Source: Gammaproteobacteria bacterium 50_400_T64 (GTDB lineage Bacteria; Pseudomonadota; Gammaproteobacteria; Pseudomonadales; Porticoccaceae). From it: 64,000 nucleotides of DNA. Shown here one piece after another: positions 35,457 to 46,100 of the stretch. The notes under the pieces were generated by a model, which searched no databases, was not told the origin of the DNA, and saw nothing but the letters and a program-made list of their open reading frames with translations. Within the stretch, counting starts at the first letter, position 1. Every line of letters starts with the position of its first letter. A program made the translations under genes and the position numbers. Where the stretch lies: NCBI GenBank assembly GCA_002162755.1, contig MAAS01000018.1, positions 85,538 to 149,537 of the forward strand. Direction: 5' to 3'.

Positions 35457-37792
35457 TGACAACTCAGCTTAAGGCGAAAACTGACCAACAAGAACCCTCG
35501 ACGAAAGCACTACCGCTCACAATTCAATCATCAGCAAGACAAGAATCACCACACTCAAAACAGAGTTACGTGCAAATCGCTTTTTTTATGGTGGTTATTG
35601 CCGCACTAGCAGTACTCTGGACCGTCACATTCAGGCTAATAGACAATGAAGTGGCAAGTGCTCGAAAGAATGCCGCCAACGCCGTTAGCACGTTGATCCT
35701 CACCTATGAAGCACAGGTTGTTCGTGCCATTAGGGAAATTGATCAATCTTTAAATGTCGTCAAACGCGGCTACGAGCTTACTCCAGGTCAGGCCATACTG
35801 GCACTGGCCGAAGATTCAGGATTGCTACTACCTGACTTTCTATTCCTCACCAACGTTACCGACGCCAATGGCAATATAACCAGCAGTACTCGGAGCTTTG
35901 AAAAAGCTAATATTGCTGACCAAAGCTACTTTCAGGAACAATTGGAGTTTGACCATCTTGCTGTAAGCTCACCCTGGCAAGACCCTTACAACAAGGCATG
36001 GAAATTAACCTTTAGCCGTAGAATAAACACACCTTCAGGCACTTTCGCCGGTATCGTATTCACCTCAGTTGATGCTAGCTATTTTGTCAGTGGCTACGAA
36101 GTCGCTCAATTTGGTCAGCACGGCGTGCTCGGCATACTCGGTACCGATGGCGTATTTCGTACTCGACGTAGCGGCGAAACCATTACTTCGGGAGAATTGG
36201 CAGACTACGCTCTTCTCGTGCCTGATTCAGATGAAGTGGAAGATCAAGAAGTTCGACTTTTAACCAATAGCTGGGACCAGGTTAAGCGCTACACCCTGGC
36301 CACCAAACTTTATGACGTTCCACTAGCCGTAATACTCGGGCTCTCAGAAGAAGAGCAATTAGCGGCAAGTGCACAACTTCGCCAGCTCTATCTACAAAGG
36401 GCGGCAGGCGCTAGCATTATTATCCTGATGCTAGCGGCAGTCATGTTTTCTCTCAGCCGGCAATTACAGCGAAGTCGGCAAAGAATCATGGATGAGCAAT
36501 TCACCCACGCCAAGCAAGTCGAACATTTAGCCTATCACGACAGTCTCACCGGCTTACCCAACCGCAGCCTGTTTAGTGAACTACTCCGTCAAGGTATTGC
36601 TGAATCAAAACGCTACGACAGACGCTTTGCTCTGCTATTTCTCGATCTAGATCGTTTCAAAATCATTAACGATACACTCGGTCATGACGTAGGCGACGAA
36701 TTGTTAATTGAAGTTGCCAAACGACTCAGCGATACACTGCGCGAAACAGATACCGTTGCCCGCCTCGGTGGCGATGAGTTCGTTGTGCTATTGCCTGAAA
36801 TGAATGATGAAAAACAACTCAGCGAGGTTGCCAGAAAAATTCTCAGCACCGTGGGCGAGCCCTTCCATCTCTCAGGACAAGACTTACGTATTACCGTCAG
36901 CATTGGCATCAGCGCCTTCCCCCTTGATGGCGAAGATGAACAGACACTGGTCAAAAACGCTGATATCGCCATGTACCACGCGAAAGAAGGCGGTAAAAAT
37001 AATTTTAGTTTTTACTCCGAAGAACTTAACACTGACTCACTCGAGAGGTTAGCGCTAGAGTCCAGTTTGCGCCTGGCTTTGGAACGAGAGGAGTTCACCC
37101 TGTTTTATCAGGAAAAGTACAATTTGAGTAGTAAAGAGGTCACAGGGGCCGAAGCCTTATTACGCTGGAAGCACCCCACCCTCGGTCTCGTTCTGCCCAT
37201 GCAGTTTCTACCCCTTGCGGAAGAAACAGGTCTGATCATACCGATAGGAAAATGGGTTATCGAAACGGCCTGTCGACAAGCTATTGACTGGCTTGAACAG
37301 GGGCTGCCGCCACGCTGTATATCTGTCAACTTGACCGCTCGGCAGTTTAGCGATGCCCACCTAATCGGGGACATCGCCCGTATTTTGCAAACCACCGGCC
37401 TCGATCCCGTTCAACTCGAACTGGAAATCAGTGAAAACATACTACTCAGTGATTTTGACAAAAATATTGAAGTGCTAACCCGCATCAAGGCACTGGGTGT
37501 TCGAATCGCCATCGACAACTTTGGCACTAGCTACACGTCCCTGTCGACGCTTGAACAATTCCAGTTTGATTCACTAAAAATCGACGGCTCGGTTATTCGC
37601 GATGTAACGAAAGAGCCAGAAAACCGACACCTTACCGAAGCCATTATCTCCGTTGGTAGAGCCATGGCCGTCACGATTGTTGCCGAAGGTGTAGAAACCC
37701 AGGAACAAGCCGAGTTTCTACTGGCTAGCTCCTGCGATCAGGTACAGGGCTTTTATTACGATAAGCCGAGCCCCATCAAAAAACCTCAATAA
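35456..37792 (+). CDS. Membrane GGDEF-EAL protein with periplasmic sensor; EAL loop altered
   Basis: A 778-aa protein. Membrane helices at about 40-60 and 318-336 bracket a periplasmic Cache-like sensor. The GGDEF domain (about 350-520) has an intact GGDEF at 438-442 and an I-site RETD (429-432) five residues before it, so it should be a feedback-inhibited diguanylate cyclase. The EAL domain (about 535-775) keeps EALLRW (566-571), the Asn of VNLTARQF, EISE, LKID, AEGVET and the Gln of VQGFYY. The metal-binding DDFGTGYSS loop, however, reads DNFGTSYTS (Asp to Asn at 688), which probably weakens or abolishes phosphodiesterase activity. The start overlaps the PstS-like stop. Confidence 0.93.
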   Translation: MTTQLKAKTDQQEPSTKALPLTIQSSARQESPHSKQSYVQIAFFMVVIAALAVLWTVTFRLIDNEVASARKNAANAVSTLILTYEAQVVRAIREIDQSLNVVKRGYELTPGQAILALAEDSGLLLPDFLFLTNVTDANGNITSSTRSFEKANIADQSYFQEQLEFDHLAVSSPWQDPYNKAWKLTFSRRINTPSGTFAGIVFTSVDASYFVSGYEVAQFGQHGVLGILGTDGVFRTRRSGETITSGELADYALLVPDSDEVEDQEVRLLTNSWDQVKRYTLATKLYDVPLAVILGLSEEEQLAASAQLRQLYLQRAAGASIIILMLAAVMFSLSRQLQRSRQRIMDEQFTHAKQVEHLAYHDSLTGLPNRSLFSELLRQGIAESKRYDRRFALLFLDLDRFKIINDTLGHDVGDELLIEVAKRLSDTLRETDTVARLGGDEFVVLLPEMNDEKQLSEVARKILSTVGEPFHLSGQDLRITVSIGISAFPLDGEDEQTLVKNADIAMYHAKEGGKNNFSFYSEELNTDSLERLALESSLRLALEREEFTLFYQEKYNLSSKEVTGAEALLRWKHPTLGLVLPMQFLPLAEETGLIIPIGKWVIETACRQAIDWLEQGLPPRCISVNLTARQFSDAHLIGDIARILQTTGLDPVQLELEISENILLSDFDKNIEVLTRIKALGVRIAIDNFGTSYTSLSTLEQFQFDSLKIDGSVIRDVTKEPENRHLTEAIISVGRAMAVTIVAEGVETQEQAEFLLASSCDQVQGFYYDKPSPIKKPQ

Positions 37793-37814
37793 ATGCCATT
37801 CCCGTAGAAGAAAG

Positions 37815-40340
37815 CTATTTACCCAGTGGCTTGGTCAACAAGATCAACTTAGGCAATAAGGTTTGCGATGCCAGCAAGGCCGTCAACATTGCCAGGCCGG
37901 TCAAAAACCCAAAGTAGACAGAAGGCATAAAGTTAGACAGTGCGAGAATGGAAAATCCGACAATAATCACCACCGAGGTGTAGTACATAGCGACACCAAT
38001 GGATTCGTGGCTACGGTGCATACTGGCAATATAGTCTCGGTCTTTGGCGAACTCTTCGCGGAAACGATAAATATAATGCAGGGTGTCATCCACGCCGATG
38101 CCAACGGTGATCGAGGCAATGGTAATCGTCATCATGTCCAGTGGAATACCCGCCCAGCCCATCACGCCAAGCACCACGCAGGCGGCCAGAATATTGGGGA
38201 AGATCGCGATAAAGGCAATTAACAGCGAGCGGAATAAAACGACGAACATCAACATAATGCCCAAAAACACGGCACCCAAGGTGACTATCTGCGAGTGAAA
38301 CAGGCTTTGTAGCATGTTGTTGTAGAGCACCATTAAGCCGGATAAACGAAACTGTTCTGGCTCCATACCCAGATCATCAATCATATAGCTGGTGATTTCA
38401 TCGAGTAATTGCTGACGGTTCAGTGTTGCACCACCTTCAACGGTGCGCATGGTGAGGCGGGTTTCATCGGTCTCTTCATTAAGATAGGGACTCACCAAAA
38501 AGCCTTTCATTTCAGGCGACAAACTTTTGCGCATCACCGCCAGTTCAAAATCATTCATGCGGTGACCGGTTAGATCGTTCGCCACGTGAAAAGCAGTGAC
38601 CAGAGAATCAATGCGGCCGATTTCATCCATGTCATCTAAATACGTGGTAATTTTTTCCAGTTCTTCTAGCCCGCTGCGGCTAAACCAGTAACTCGGCTTT
38701 TGCTGGCTGGGGTCTTCCTCGCCAAAGGCATCATCTCCAAAAGGGTCATCCTCAAAGGGATCTTCTTCGCCGAAAGGATCGTCCTCACCCGGAACACCCA
38801 GCGTCAGTGGAATACTCGCGCTCGCCGGTGCCTGAATAATAATATCTAGCGGCGTGGTGCCACCCAGTTTCTGATCGATAATTGACAGGCCCTGATAAAT
38901 TTCCGTGTGCTCTTTAAAGTAATCAATAAAGCGATTATCAACCTGCAGCTTGCTGATGCCGACTACGGAAATAATGCTCACCAGTAAAGACAGAACCAGC
39001 ACCATAGTGCCGTGACGTTCGGTAAAGTTAGAAAAATGCGCCGGCAATTGCCCGCCTTTACTCCCCGACTGTTTAACCGCCGCTTTGCCCAGCACCAGCA
39101 TGCCAGCGGGAATCACCAAAAAACCCAGCACCAACGAGACAGCCAAGCCAATGGTCATCATCCAGCCAAAATCGATTACCGGGCGAATGCCACTGACTAC
39201 CAGCGAGGCAAAGGCCACTATCGTCGTCAACACCGTGTAAATACAGGGGCGCGCCATAAAGTTGACCATCTCCCGCACCAGCTCCAACTGACTGGCCTCG
39301 GGGTTTTCATGGTGCAGTTCGCGATAGCGCACAATGAGGTGAATGGTCAGCGCCATGGTCAACACCAGTAGCAGGGCAACAAAGTTTGATGAAATAACCG
39401 TCAAACGCCAGTCAATCCAGCTCAACCAGCCAAGCATCATGACAATGGCAAAACCACAGGTCGCGAGGGGCAGCATCACCCAGCGCAACTGGCGAAAGAT
39501 GACCGCTAGAGTAAAGACAATAAACAGAGTGATACCGGCCCCGAAGACTTCGAGATCACTGCGAATAAAATCGACCATATCGGCAGTAATCATGCTCGGG
39601 CCACCAAGAAATATTTGAGCCCGGCCGCGATAATTACCCATTAGGGCCCGAACAGCTTTGACTCTCGCTTTTTCGACAACAGCACGACCCGTGCGGTAAT
39701 CGAGAAACGCCTGACTAACGGCAGCTAACTGCGCCACTTCCGCTTCGCTCAAGCCCTCGGCCTTGCGTTTATAGCGCAGGGCATCACGACTGCGCACCAA
39801 ATTTATGTAGCGTTCGTCGACTTTAATAGAGGCCAACAATGCAGTGGTCTGCCCCTGCGGCCCAAGAATCAACTTGCGATACACGGGGCTATTGAGGAAC
39901 TCCTGCTTAGCCATTTCCCGGTCAACACCTTTGGTCAACAAGGTACGCGGGGTTTCATGCAGCTGGCTAACCGGGACTTTCGGGCTATACAGCAGAGGGA
40001 CATTGATCATCGACAAGACATTGACGACATCTTCAATGCCCTTCAGGTCTTCAGTGAGCTCATTTAGAGTCGCCAGGCTTTGATCAGAAAATAAATCGTC
40101 GCCTGCCAATGGGCTATAAGTCACGACCAGAAAGTCACCACTGCCATAGCGCTCGTTAATCTCGCGAAAATAGTCGAGGTCCGTGTCATTTTCCAGCGTC
40201 AGAGAATCCGCCGAAGCATCCAGTTTGAAGTTTGGCAGACCCATGGCAAGAGCCAGCGTGACAAGCAACACCATCAACAGCACGAGTTTTGGGTGCAGGA
40301 GTACAATTCGTTCGTAAGCGTGGAGTACGCGTTCGGACAT
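37815..40340 (-). CDS. MMPL/RND-superfamily exporter
   Basis: An 841-aa polytopic protein with the MMPL/RND plan: helix 1 at about 18-35, a periplasmic loop, helices 2-6 at about 262-420, a second periplasmic loop and helices 8-12 near the C-terminus (TITIASITVGIGVDDTLHYI is the conserved helix-10 region). Such exporters move hydrophobic or lipid-like molecules using the proton gradient. It may export hydrophobic compounds or hopanoid/lipid precursors; the substrate is unknown. Residues 518-543 of the second loop form an acidic low-complexity insert (repeated DPFGEED-type units). No adaptor gene adjoins it. It converges with the GGDEF-EAL gene. Confidence 0.88.
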   Translation of the reverse strand: MSERVLHAYERIVLLHPKLVLLMVLLVTLALAMGLPNFKLDASADSLTLENDTDLDYFREINERYGSGDFLVVTYSPLAGDDLFSDQSLATLNELTEDLKGIEDVVNVLSMINVPLLYSPKVPVSQLHETPRTLLTKGVDREMAKQEFLNSPVYRKLILGPQGQTTALLASIKVDERYINLVRSRDALRYKRKAEGLSEAEVAQLAAVSQAFLDYRTGRAVVEKARVKAVRALMGNYRGRAQIFLGGPSMITADMVDFIRSDLEVFGAGITLFIVFTLAVIFRQLRWVMLPLATCGFAIVMMLGWLSWIDWRLTVISSNFVALLLVLTMALTIHLIVRYRELHHENPEASQLELVREMVNFMARPCIYTVLTTIVAFASLVVSGIRPVIDFGWMMTIGLAVSLVLGFLVIPAGMLVLGKAAVKQSGSKGGQLPAHFSNFTERHGTMVLVLSLLVSIISVVGISKLQVDNRFIDYFKEHTEIYQGLSIIDQKLGGTTPLDIIIQAPASASIPLTLGVPGEDDPFGEEDPFEDDPFGDDAFGEEDPSQQKPSYWFSRSGLEELEKITTYLDDMDEIGRIDSLVTAFHVANDLTGHRMNDFELAVMRKSLSPEMKGFLVSPYLNEETDETRLTMRTVEGGATLNRQQLLDEITSYMIDDLGMEPEQFRLSGLMVLYNNMLQSLFHSQIVTLGAVFLGIMLMFVVLFRSLLIAFIAIFPNILAACVVLGVMGWAGIPLDMMTITIASITVGIGVDDTLHYIYRFREEFAKDRDYIASMHRSHESIGVAMYYTSVVIIVGFSILALSNFMPSVYFGFLTGLAMLTALLASQTLLPKLILLTKPLGK

Positions 40341-40504
40341 GACTTTTCCTTTGTTTTCTATTGAGTTATTCAGGCGACCGGCGTCGACAACGCGCCATTA
40401 TGCCTAAGCTGTCGACAAACTGCTTTCTTCCAAACAATCAATCTTGTTCAAGGTTCGTACTCGCGTACAGTAATCACTCTCACCCAAAAGTAATGAGCCC
40501 AATT

Positions 40505-41482
40505 ATGGACGTTTTAAGCGGTGTTATCCTCGACCGTGATTCACTCCACCCCGGTGATCTTGACCTCGCTCCCCTGCTCAACATCAGCACCATTGATTGG
40601 CACAGCTACGCCAACACAAAGCCTAGTGAGACCGCCGTACGTATCGCCAATGCAGATATTGTACTCACCAATAAAGTGGTTCTTGGCGAAACAGACATTA
40701 ACGCCGCAACACAACTAAAATACATTGGCATATTGGCCACCGGCACCAATGTTGTCGACCACTCGAAGGCTCAGCAACGGGGTATTACCGTCAACAACTG
40801 TGCCGCCTATGGCACGGCTTCGGTTGTACAACATACGTGGGCATTGATCCTCTCTCTTAGCACCCACCTGCAAAACTACAATCAGGCAGCCCAGCAACGC
40901 TGGAGCAGCAGCCCCTTTTTCAGCATGCTCGATTACCCGATGACTGAACTCGCCGGTAAGACTCTCGGCATTATCGGCTATGGCGAACTCGGTCGCGGTG
41001 TCGCTACCATCGGCCGCACCTTCGGTATGAATATTGTCAGCGCGGCCATACCCGGCTGGCAATCGGCAGCGAAGACAGACACACCCCGCCTGCCCTTGCC
41101 TGAGTTTTTAGCCACGGCAGATGTCATCAGTATTCACTGCCCCTTGAGTGAGCTAACCCACAACTTAATCGGTGCTGAAGAATTTGCACTGATGAAATCG
41201 AGCGCCCTACTGATCAACTGCGCAAGAGGCGGCATCGTCAACGAGCAAGCCCTGGCTCAGGCGTTAAAACAAGGCATTATCGCCGGCGCTGGTGTCGACG
41301 TACTCACTCACGAACCCCCTGTTGATGGCAATGTTTTACTTGAGCCCGGCATTCCCAATCTGATTATCACGCCCCATTGCGCATGGGGTTCCCAGGAGGC
41401 CCGCCAGCGACTCGTCAACCAGGCTAGTGAGAAGCTGCGCGCCTTTATTGACAGACCACACACCCAGCCTCGAGAAAATTAA
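40505..41482 (+). CDS. D-2-hydroxyacid dehydrogenase (glycerate dehydrogenase/HprA type)
   Basis: A 325-aa NAD(P)-dependent enzyme. The nucleotide-binding motif is GIIGYGELGRGVA, and the catalytic Arg, Glu and His are in INCARGGIV, DVLTHEPP and ITPHCAWGS. Its closest general type is hydroxypyruvate/glycerate dehydrogenase. I chose the ATG at 40505 (MDVLSGVILDRDSL), where family similarity begins; the open frame continues upstream without conserved sequence. It is divergent from the MMPL gene across a 164-bp spacer. The substrate is not certain, since this family includes reductases for several 2-oxoacids. Confidence 0.9.
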   Translation: MDVLSGVILDRDSLHPGDLDLAPLLNISTIDWHSYANTKPSETAVRIANADIVLTNKVVLGETDINAATQLKYIGILATGTNVVDHSKAQQRGITVNNCAAYGTASVVQHTWALILSLSTHLQNYNQAAQQRWSSSPFFSMLDYPMTELAGKTLGIIGYGELGRGVATIGRTFGMNIVSAAIPGWQSAAKTDTPRLPLPEFLATADVISIHCPLSELTHNLIGAEEFALMKSSALLINCARGGIVNEQALAQALKQGIIAGAGVDVLTHEPPVDGNVLLEPGIPNLIITPHCAWGSQEARQRLVNQASEKLRAFIDRPHTQPREN

Positions 41483-41631
41483 ACGCCCATAAAATTTGCG
41501 ACAAGCCACTAAAAAATGAGGGCTAACGCTATATTCAGACGGTTGATTTTGTCACCATACGAGCAGATGAAAACTGACAAATAAATACGTGTATTCACAC
41601 CCCGCGCCCAAATTTTTAAGGAAAGGCCTGC

Positions 41632-42537
41632 ATGACTGACGCGAACGCAATTGGTTTTAAATTTATTCAAGCACTGAGCGATGAGCTCTCCAAAGGCCAG
41701 GTAAAACTGCCCGCCTTCCCCGAGGTCGCCATGCGTATCAAGACCGCCCTCGAAGACCCGGATATGACGACCCAGCAAATTGCTAAACTCGTGGTTTCTG
41801 ATCCCGTATTCTCGGCTCGCTTACTCAAAGTCGCCAATTCCGCTGCGCTTAATACCAGCGGCAAACAAATCAAAGAAATCCCCACCGCCATTACCCGCAT
41901 GGGGTTCAAAATGGCCCACAGCATCGCGATCTCTATCGCCATGGATCAGGTGATGAATGAGCCATCAAGCGACCTGGCAGCTCAATTCAAAAAGCTTTGG
42001 CAACACAGTGTTACCGTTGCAGCACTTTCCTATGTCATCACTAAAAAACAGGCTCGCCACCCCAGTATCAAGCAGAGTAAAATCAATGCTGATGAGGCCA
42101 TGCTCGCCGGCCTGATGCACGGGATTGGCAACACGTATATCCTCAACCGTGCTGAAAAATATCCTGAATTAATCGCCAACCCCGAAGCGCTAGAGAACGT
42201 TATGCGCGACTGGAATGCCGGTATCGGCAGTGCCATTATTGAAAACTGGGGCTTTGACGAGGCGATGATGAACGTCGCCGACGAATACGAATTACTCGAC
42301 CGGGAAACGTTTATGCCCGGCCATGCGACCGACCTCACCGACATTGTCCTGGTCGCTAACTTGATGGCCCGTATTATTGAAAAAGGCGCTGAAGCTGAAG
42401 CCGACTACGCCCAGCATCTCGAGGAGTGGGCGCAAATCCCTGCTTTTTCTCGCCTCGGCCTGGATGCCGATACAATTAGTGAAATCAACGAAAGCTCTCG
42501 GGAAGAAGTCGATTCCATTATTTCAGCGCTCGGTTAA
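41632..42537 (+). CDS. HDOD-domain signalling protein
   Basis: A 301-aa protein with an HDOD domain over most of its length. LPAFPEVAMRIKTALEDPD, AKLVVSDPVFSARLLKVANSA and ITRMGFKMAHSIAISIAM are standard HDOD segments; the HD-type residues are replaced as in other HDOD proteins, so enzymatic hydrolysis is not expected. HDOD proteins act as scaffolds in two-component, c-di-GMP and surface-behaviour pathways. A strong Shine-Dalgarno (AAGGAAAGG) precedes the ATG. It is monocistronic. The wealth of c-di-GMP genes in this window makes a signalling link plausible but unproven. Confidence 0.9.
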   Translation: MTDANAIGFKFIQALSDELSKGQVKLPAFPEVAMRIKTALEDPDMTTQQIAKLVVSDPVFSARLLKVANSAALNTSGKQIKEIPTAITRMGFKMAHSIAISIAMDQVMNEPSSDLAAQFKKLWQHSVTVAALSYVITKKQARHPSIKQSKINADEAMLAGLMHGIGNTYILNRAEKYPELIANPEALENVMRDWNAGIGSAIIENWGFDEAMMNVADEYELLDRETFMPGHATDLTDIVLVANLMARIIEKGAEAEADYAQHLEEWAQIPAFSRLGLDADTISEINESSREEVDSIISALG

Positions 42538-42562
42538 GCCTAAGCCAGGAGCTTAATGAAAG

Positions 42563-42599
42563 CAGGGTCGCCACTTGGCTATAGTCAGTAGCGACCCTG
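42563..42599. terminator. Hairpin between convergent HDOD and MOSC genes
   Basis: CAGGGTCGC (42563-42571) pairs with GCGACCCTG (42591-42599). There is no clear T-run, so it may be a weak or Rho-assisted terminator. Confidence 0.5.
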
Positions 42600-42614
42600 A
42601 GCTTAGACCTGTCA

Positions 42615-43082
42615 TTACGCCGACACCGCAGAGACAACATCCCCAGAATAAATAGTCCCACCTTCGATAATATCCGCCCTTAAACCACCCTTGCCAACGA
42701 GCGCTGCCATCACACCGGAGCGTGTTAATTTATCCAGATGAATACAGGGATCACAAAGCCGCACACCGTATAAAAGCACTTCACCCAGCTGAAAATACTG
42801 TCCCACCAACGCATTCAAACGAACACCACTAGTGACGATATTACGCCGCGCCTGGGCCGCACTAATGGTGCAACTGGCAGGCAGCGAAGTCAGCACTTCA
42901 GACTCAATGAGGGTCACCTCCCTGCCCCTGCCGGGCCAGTGCGAGAAACTGCCCCGCCGATAAAAATAACGATCGCCCTCAAGGCCCCGCCCCACCACGG
43001 CGACCACCGCTGTCTGGCTCTGCAATACATCAGTGGCTCTATCGACAATAAAGAGATGCTCTACTTTGCCATCACGTATCAC
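42615..43082 (-). CDS. MOSC-domain protein
   Basis: A 155-aa MOSC domain. Conserved features are EGDRYF near residue 35, ARRNIVTSGVRLNALVGQ and the Cys-containing LYGVRLCDPCIHLDKLTR, where the final Cys is the predicted sulfur carrier. MOSC domains occur in molybdenum-cofactor sulfurases and in YiiM-type enzymes that reduce N-hydroxylated bases. Which activity applies here is unclear. It is monocistronic, divergent from the giant envelope-protein gene. Confidence 0.88.
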   Translation of the reverse strand: MIRDGKVEHLFIVDRATDVLQSQTAVVAVVGRGLEGDRYFYRRGSFSHWPGRGREVTLIESEVLTSLPASCTISAAQARRNIVTSGVRLNALVGQYFQLGEVLLYGVRLCDPCIHLDKLTRSGVMAALVGKGGLRADIIEGGTIYSGDVVSAVSA

Positions 43083-43178
43083 AGTCGAGACCTCCGTCGT
43101 AAATTAGATATAAATTGTCGTCAAGCACCTGACATAATCCCCTATCGCTAAAAATATCGATTCGACAAGGAAGACGTT

Positions 43179-46100
43179 ATGTTTGTTCGTCTAATAGCCA
43201 TCGTACTGCTCTTTGCTGCGCTCTCTACAACCGCGCATTCAGCCGTACCGCCAATACCGCCAGAACTCGAAAAATGGCAAGGCTGGGTATTACGCGACCA
43301 CCCCCAATACCCCTGCCCAAGAATAGCCCAACAGCCAGAGCAACGACGTTGCGTATGGCCGGGTGAGCTGGCCATTACAACACACGCTGATGGCGGTGAA
43401 TTTAGTCAACAGTGGGAGGTTATTGCCGATAGCTGGCTAATGCTACCCGGGGACGATAAGCACTGGCCACAGGCCGTCACCATCAATAACAAAGATGCTG
43501 CCGTCCTCGAATTCCAGGGCCAACCAGCACTTCACGTAGCAGCGGGTAATTACACGATACAAGGCCAGTGGCGCTGGCAGAAAACGCCGCGATATATCAA
43601 AGTGCCAACAGAGACTGCACTGATTAAGCTGACGACCGAAGATCAAGAAGTTAATGTCGATATCGACCTGCAGGGGCGCTTATGGCTACGTAACCAGCAC
43701 CAAACAGCACCCAAAAAGAACCTCGACAACACCCTGAAAGTCACTGTCTTTCGCGCACTTAATGACGCTATTCCCCTACAGATAGAAACTGAGCTGCGCC
43801 TCAGTGTTGCCGGTAAGCCCCGCGAGATAAGTCTGGGGCAATTGCTACCTGACAATACTGAAGCGACGTTCTTCAATTCACCACTGCCCGCACGCATCGA
43901 ACCCGATGGCCGTCTTAAAATTCAGGCCCGGGCGGGCCAATGGGTCATCAAACTACGCGCCCGCTATCTCCATCAGCCCCATCAATTCACCATGCAGAAA
44001 ATGGATGAGGATTGGCCATCACAGGAGATTTGGAGTTTCCGCGCCGCCCCCCACTTACGCGGCGTCAAACCCCTGGGGCTACCGGCTATCGACCCCTCGC
44101 AAATTGACATCCCTCCGCGCTTTGCCAATTTGCCCACCTTTTTAATGAGCCCCGACGCCACACTGGAGCTGCAGGAACAATACCGAGGCGATGCCACCCC
44201 CGCCGCCAATCGACTCAATTTACAACGCACCCTGTGGCTCGATTTCGATGGCTCCGGTGCCACCAGCAAAGACATTATTAGCGGCACCATGACCCATGGC
44301 TGGCGACTGCATGCCTCACCTGCGTTAAAGCTGGGGCGTATTGTCGCCAATGGCACACCCCAGCTGGTCACGCAAATGACCGGCGAAACGGGTACAGGTA
44401 TAGAGGTTCGCCAGCCTCAAGTTGATGTGGAAGCCATAAACCGCATCGATTCACTGAGCGCTATTTCAGCCAATGGCTGGCTTCACGACTTCGATAATGT
44501 CGACCTCACCTTACAACTTCCCCCCGGCTGGCAGCTGTGGCACGCCGCTGGCCCCGATAGCGTTCAGCAGTCCTGGTTATCACAATGGGATTTGTGGGAT
44601 CTGTTTATCTGCTTGCTGATTGTTGCCGCTTTACTGCGCACACTACACTGGCGCTGGGCATTAATCGGTGCTGCAACTCTGGCATTAACCTACCATGAAT
44701 CGGGATCGCCTCTGGCGAGCTGGGTCATCCTCGTTGCGGCTCTACCCCTCTTAAAGGTCTTACCCAGTGGCAAATTTAAACAGCTAACCACCAGCTTCGC
44801 CTATCTGGCCCTCAGCGCTTTGTTAATTATTATTCTCGCTTTTTCGGTGCAACAAATTCGCCGTGGCCTGTACCCCCAGTTGGAGATGAATCGCACTATC
44901 AATGCCTCCCACTATAGCGACTCGTCTGCACCGGCAAGCCTGGCCCAACGCATGGTGAAAAAAGAAGTGCTTCAGATACAAAGAATGGATTCAGCCGCCG
45001 CACCCGTACTTGAAGAAAAAGACCAGCGCCAGCGTTATCGACCCAGTGACAACGTGCAAACCGGGCCTGGCGAGCCAGATTGGCAATGGCAACAAATACA
45101 CCTTGGCTGGAGCGGCCCAGTCAAAGTTGGCGAACCCTTAAAGCTCTACCTGTCGCCGCCACTACTGACCCGCCTGCTAAAATTTGTGCAGGTAGCTCTG
45201 GTCGCCCTGCTGTTTTACGGACTCGCCGGGCCGCTGCTGCGCGAGCATCGTCTGTTTGGCCGTAAAGATGAACCCGCCCTGCCATCGGGCATTACATCCT
45301 GCCTGCTACCCGCACTGCTTTTACTCGCAGGAAGTGGGTTGTATTCACCGTCCTCTCAGGCCCAACAATTGGCGCAAAGCCATCACTTTCCCTCAGGAAA
45401 ACTACGGGCAGAACTCAAAGCAGAACTCCTCAAAGCACCCCTCTGCGCCCCGCAATGTGCCGCCCTGCAAAGCGTCGACATCCGTATTGAGCAACAGCAG
45501 TTGCATCTGCAATTTACGGCTAACACCAACACGCGACTCGCCTTCCCCCTGCCACTGGATGAAAGCTGGCAGGCGCAAAGCGTCTACATCGATAACAAAC
45601 CGGCAACACTCGCTCGGAACAAGGGCAAGCTCTGGGTACAGCTGGACGCAGGCGTACACACGGTATTACTGACCGGGCTGGCCAAGGGCGACAACATCAG
45701 CATCCCCTTTCCCCTGCCGCCGCACCACACGACCGCGACTGCACCAGGCTGGCGTATTCACGGCTTAAATGAAGGGCATGTCAAAAGCGGCAGCCTGCAG
45801 TTCGAAAAAGAGCGAAAGCAGATTGTAGAAAATACCACCATACAGCCTGCAGCCATCGAACCCTTTGTTCGAGTCGAACGCCAACTCAACGCCGATATAG
45901 ACTGGGCGCTAATCACCACCGTACGCCGTATCGCCCCACAAAACGGCACTATTAATTTGCGTATACCCCTGCTGCCCGGTGAGTCGGTGGTCAGCCAAAA
46001 TATGCTCATCGAAGACCACCATGTTGTGGTGTCTTTCAAATCTAAACAGCGACATATTCAGTGGCGCTCAGTGCTGAAACCCACTGCGCAACTGAGCTTA

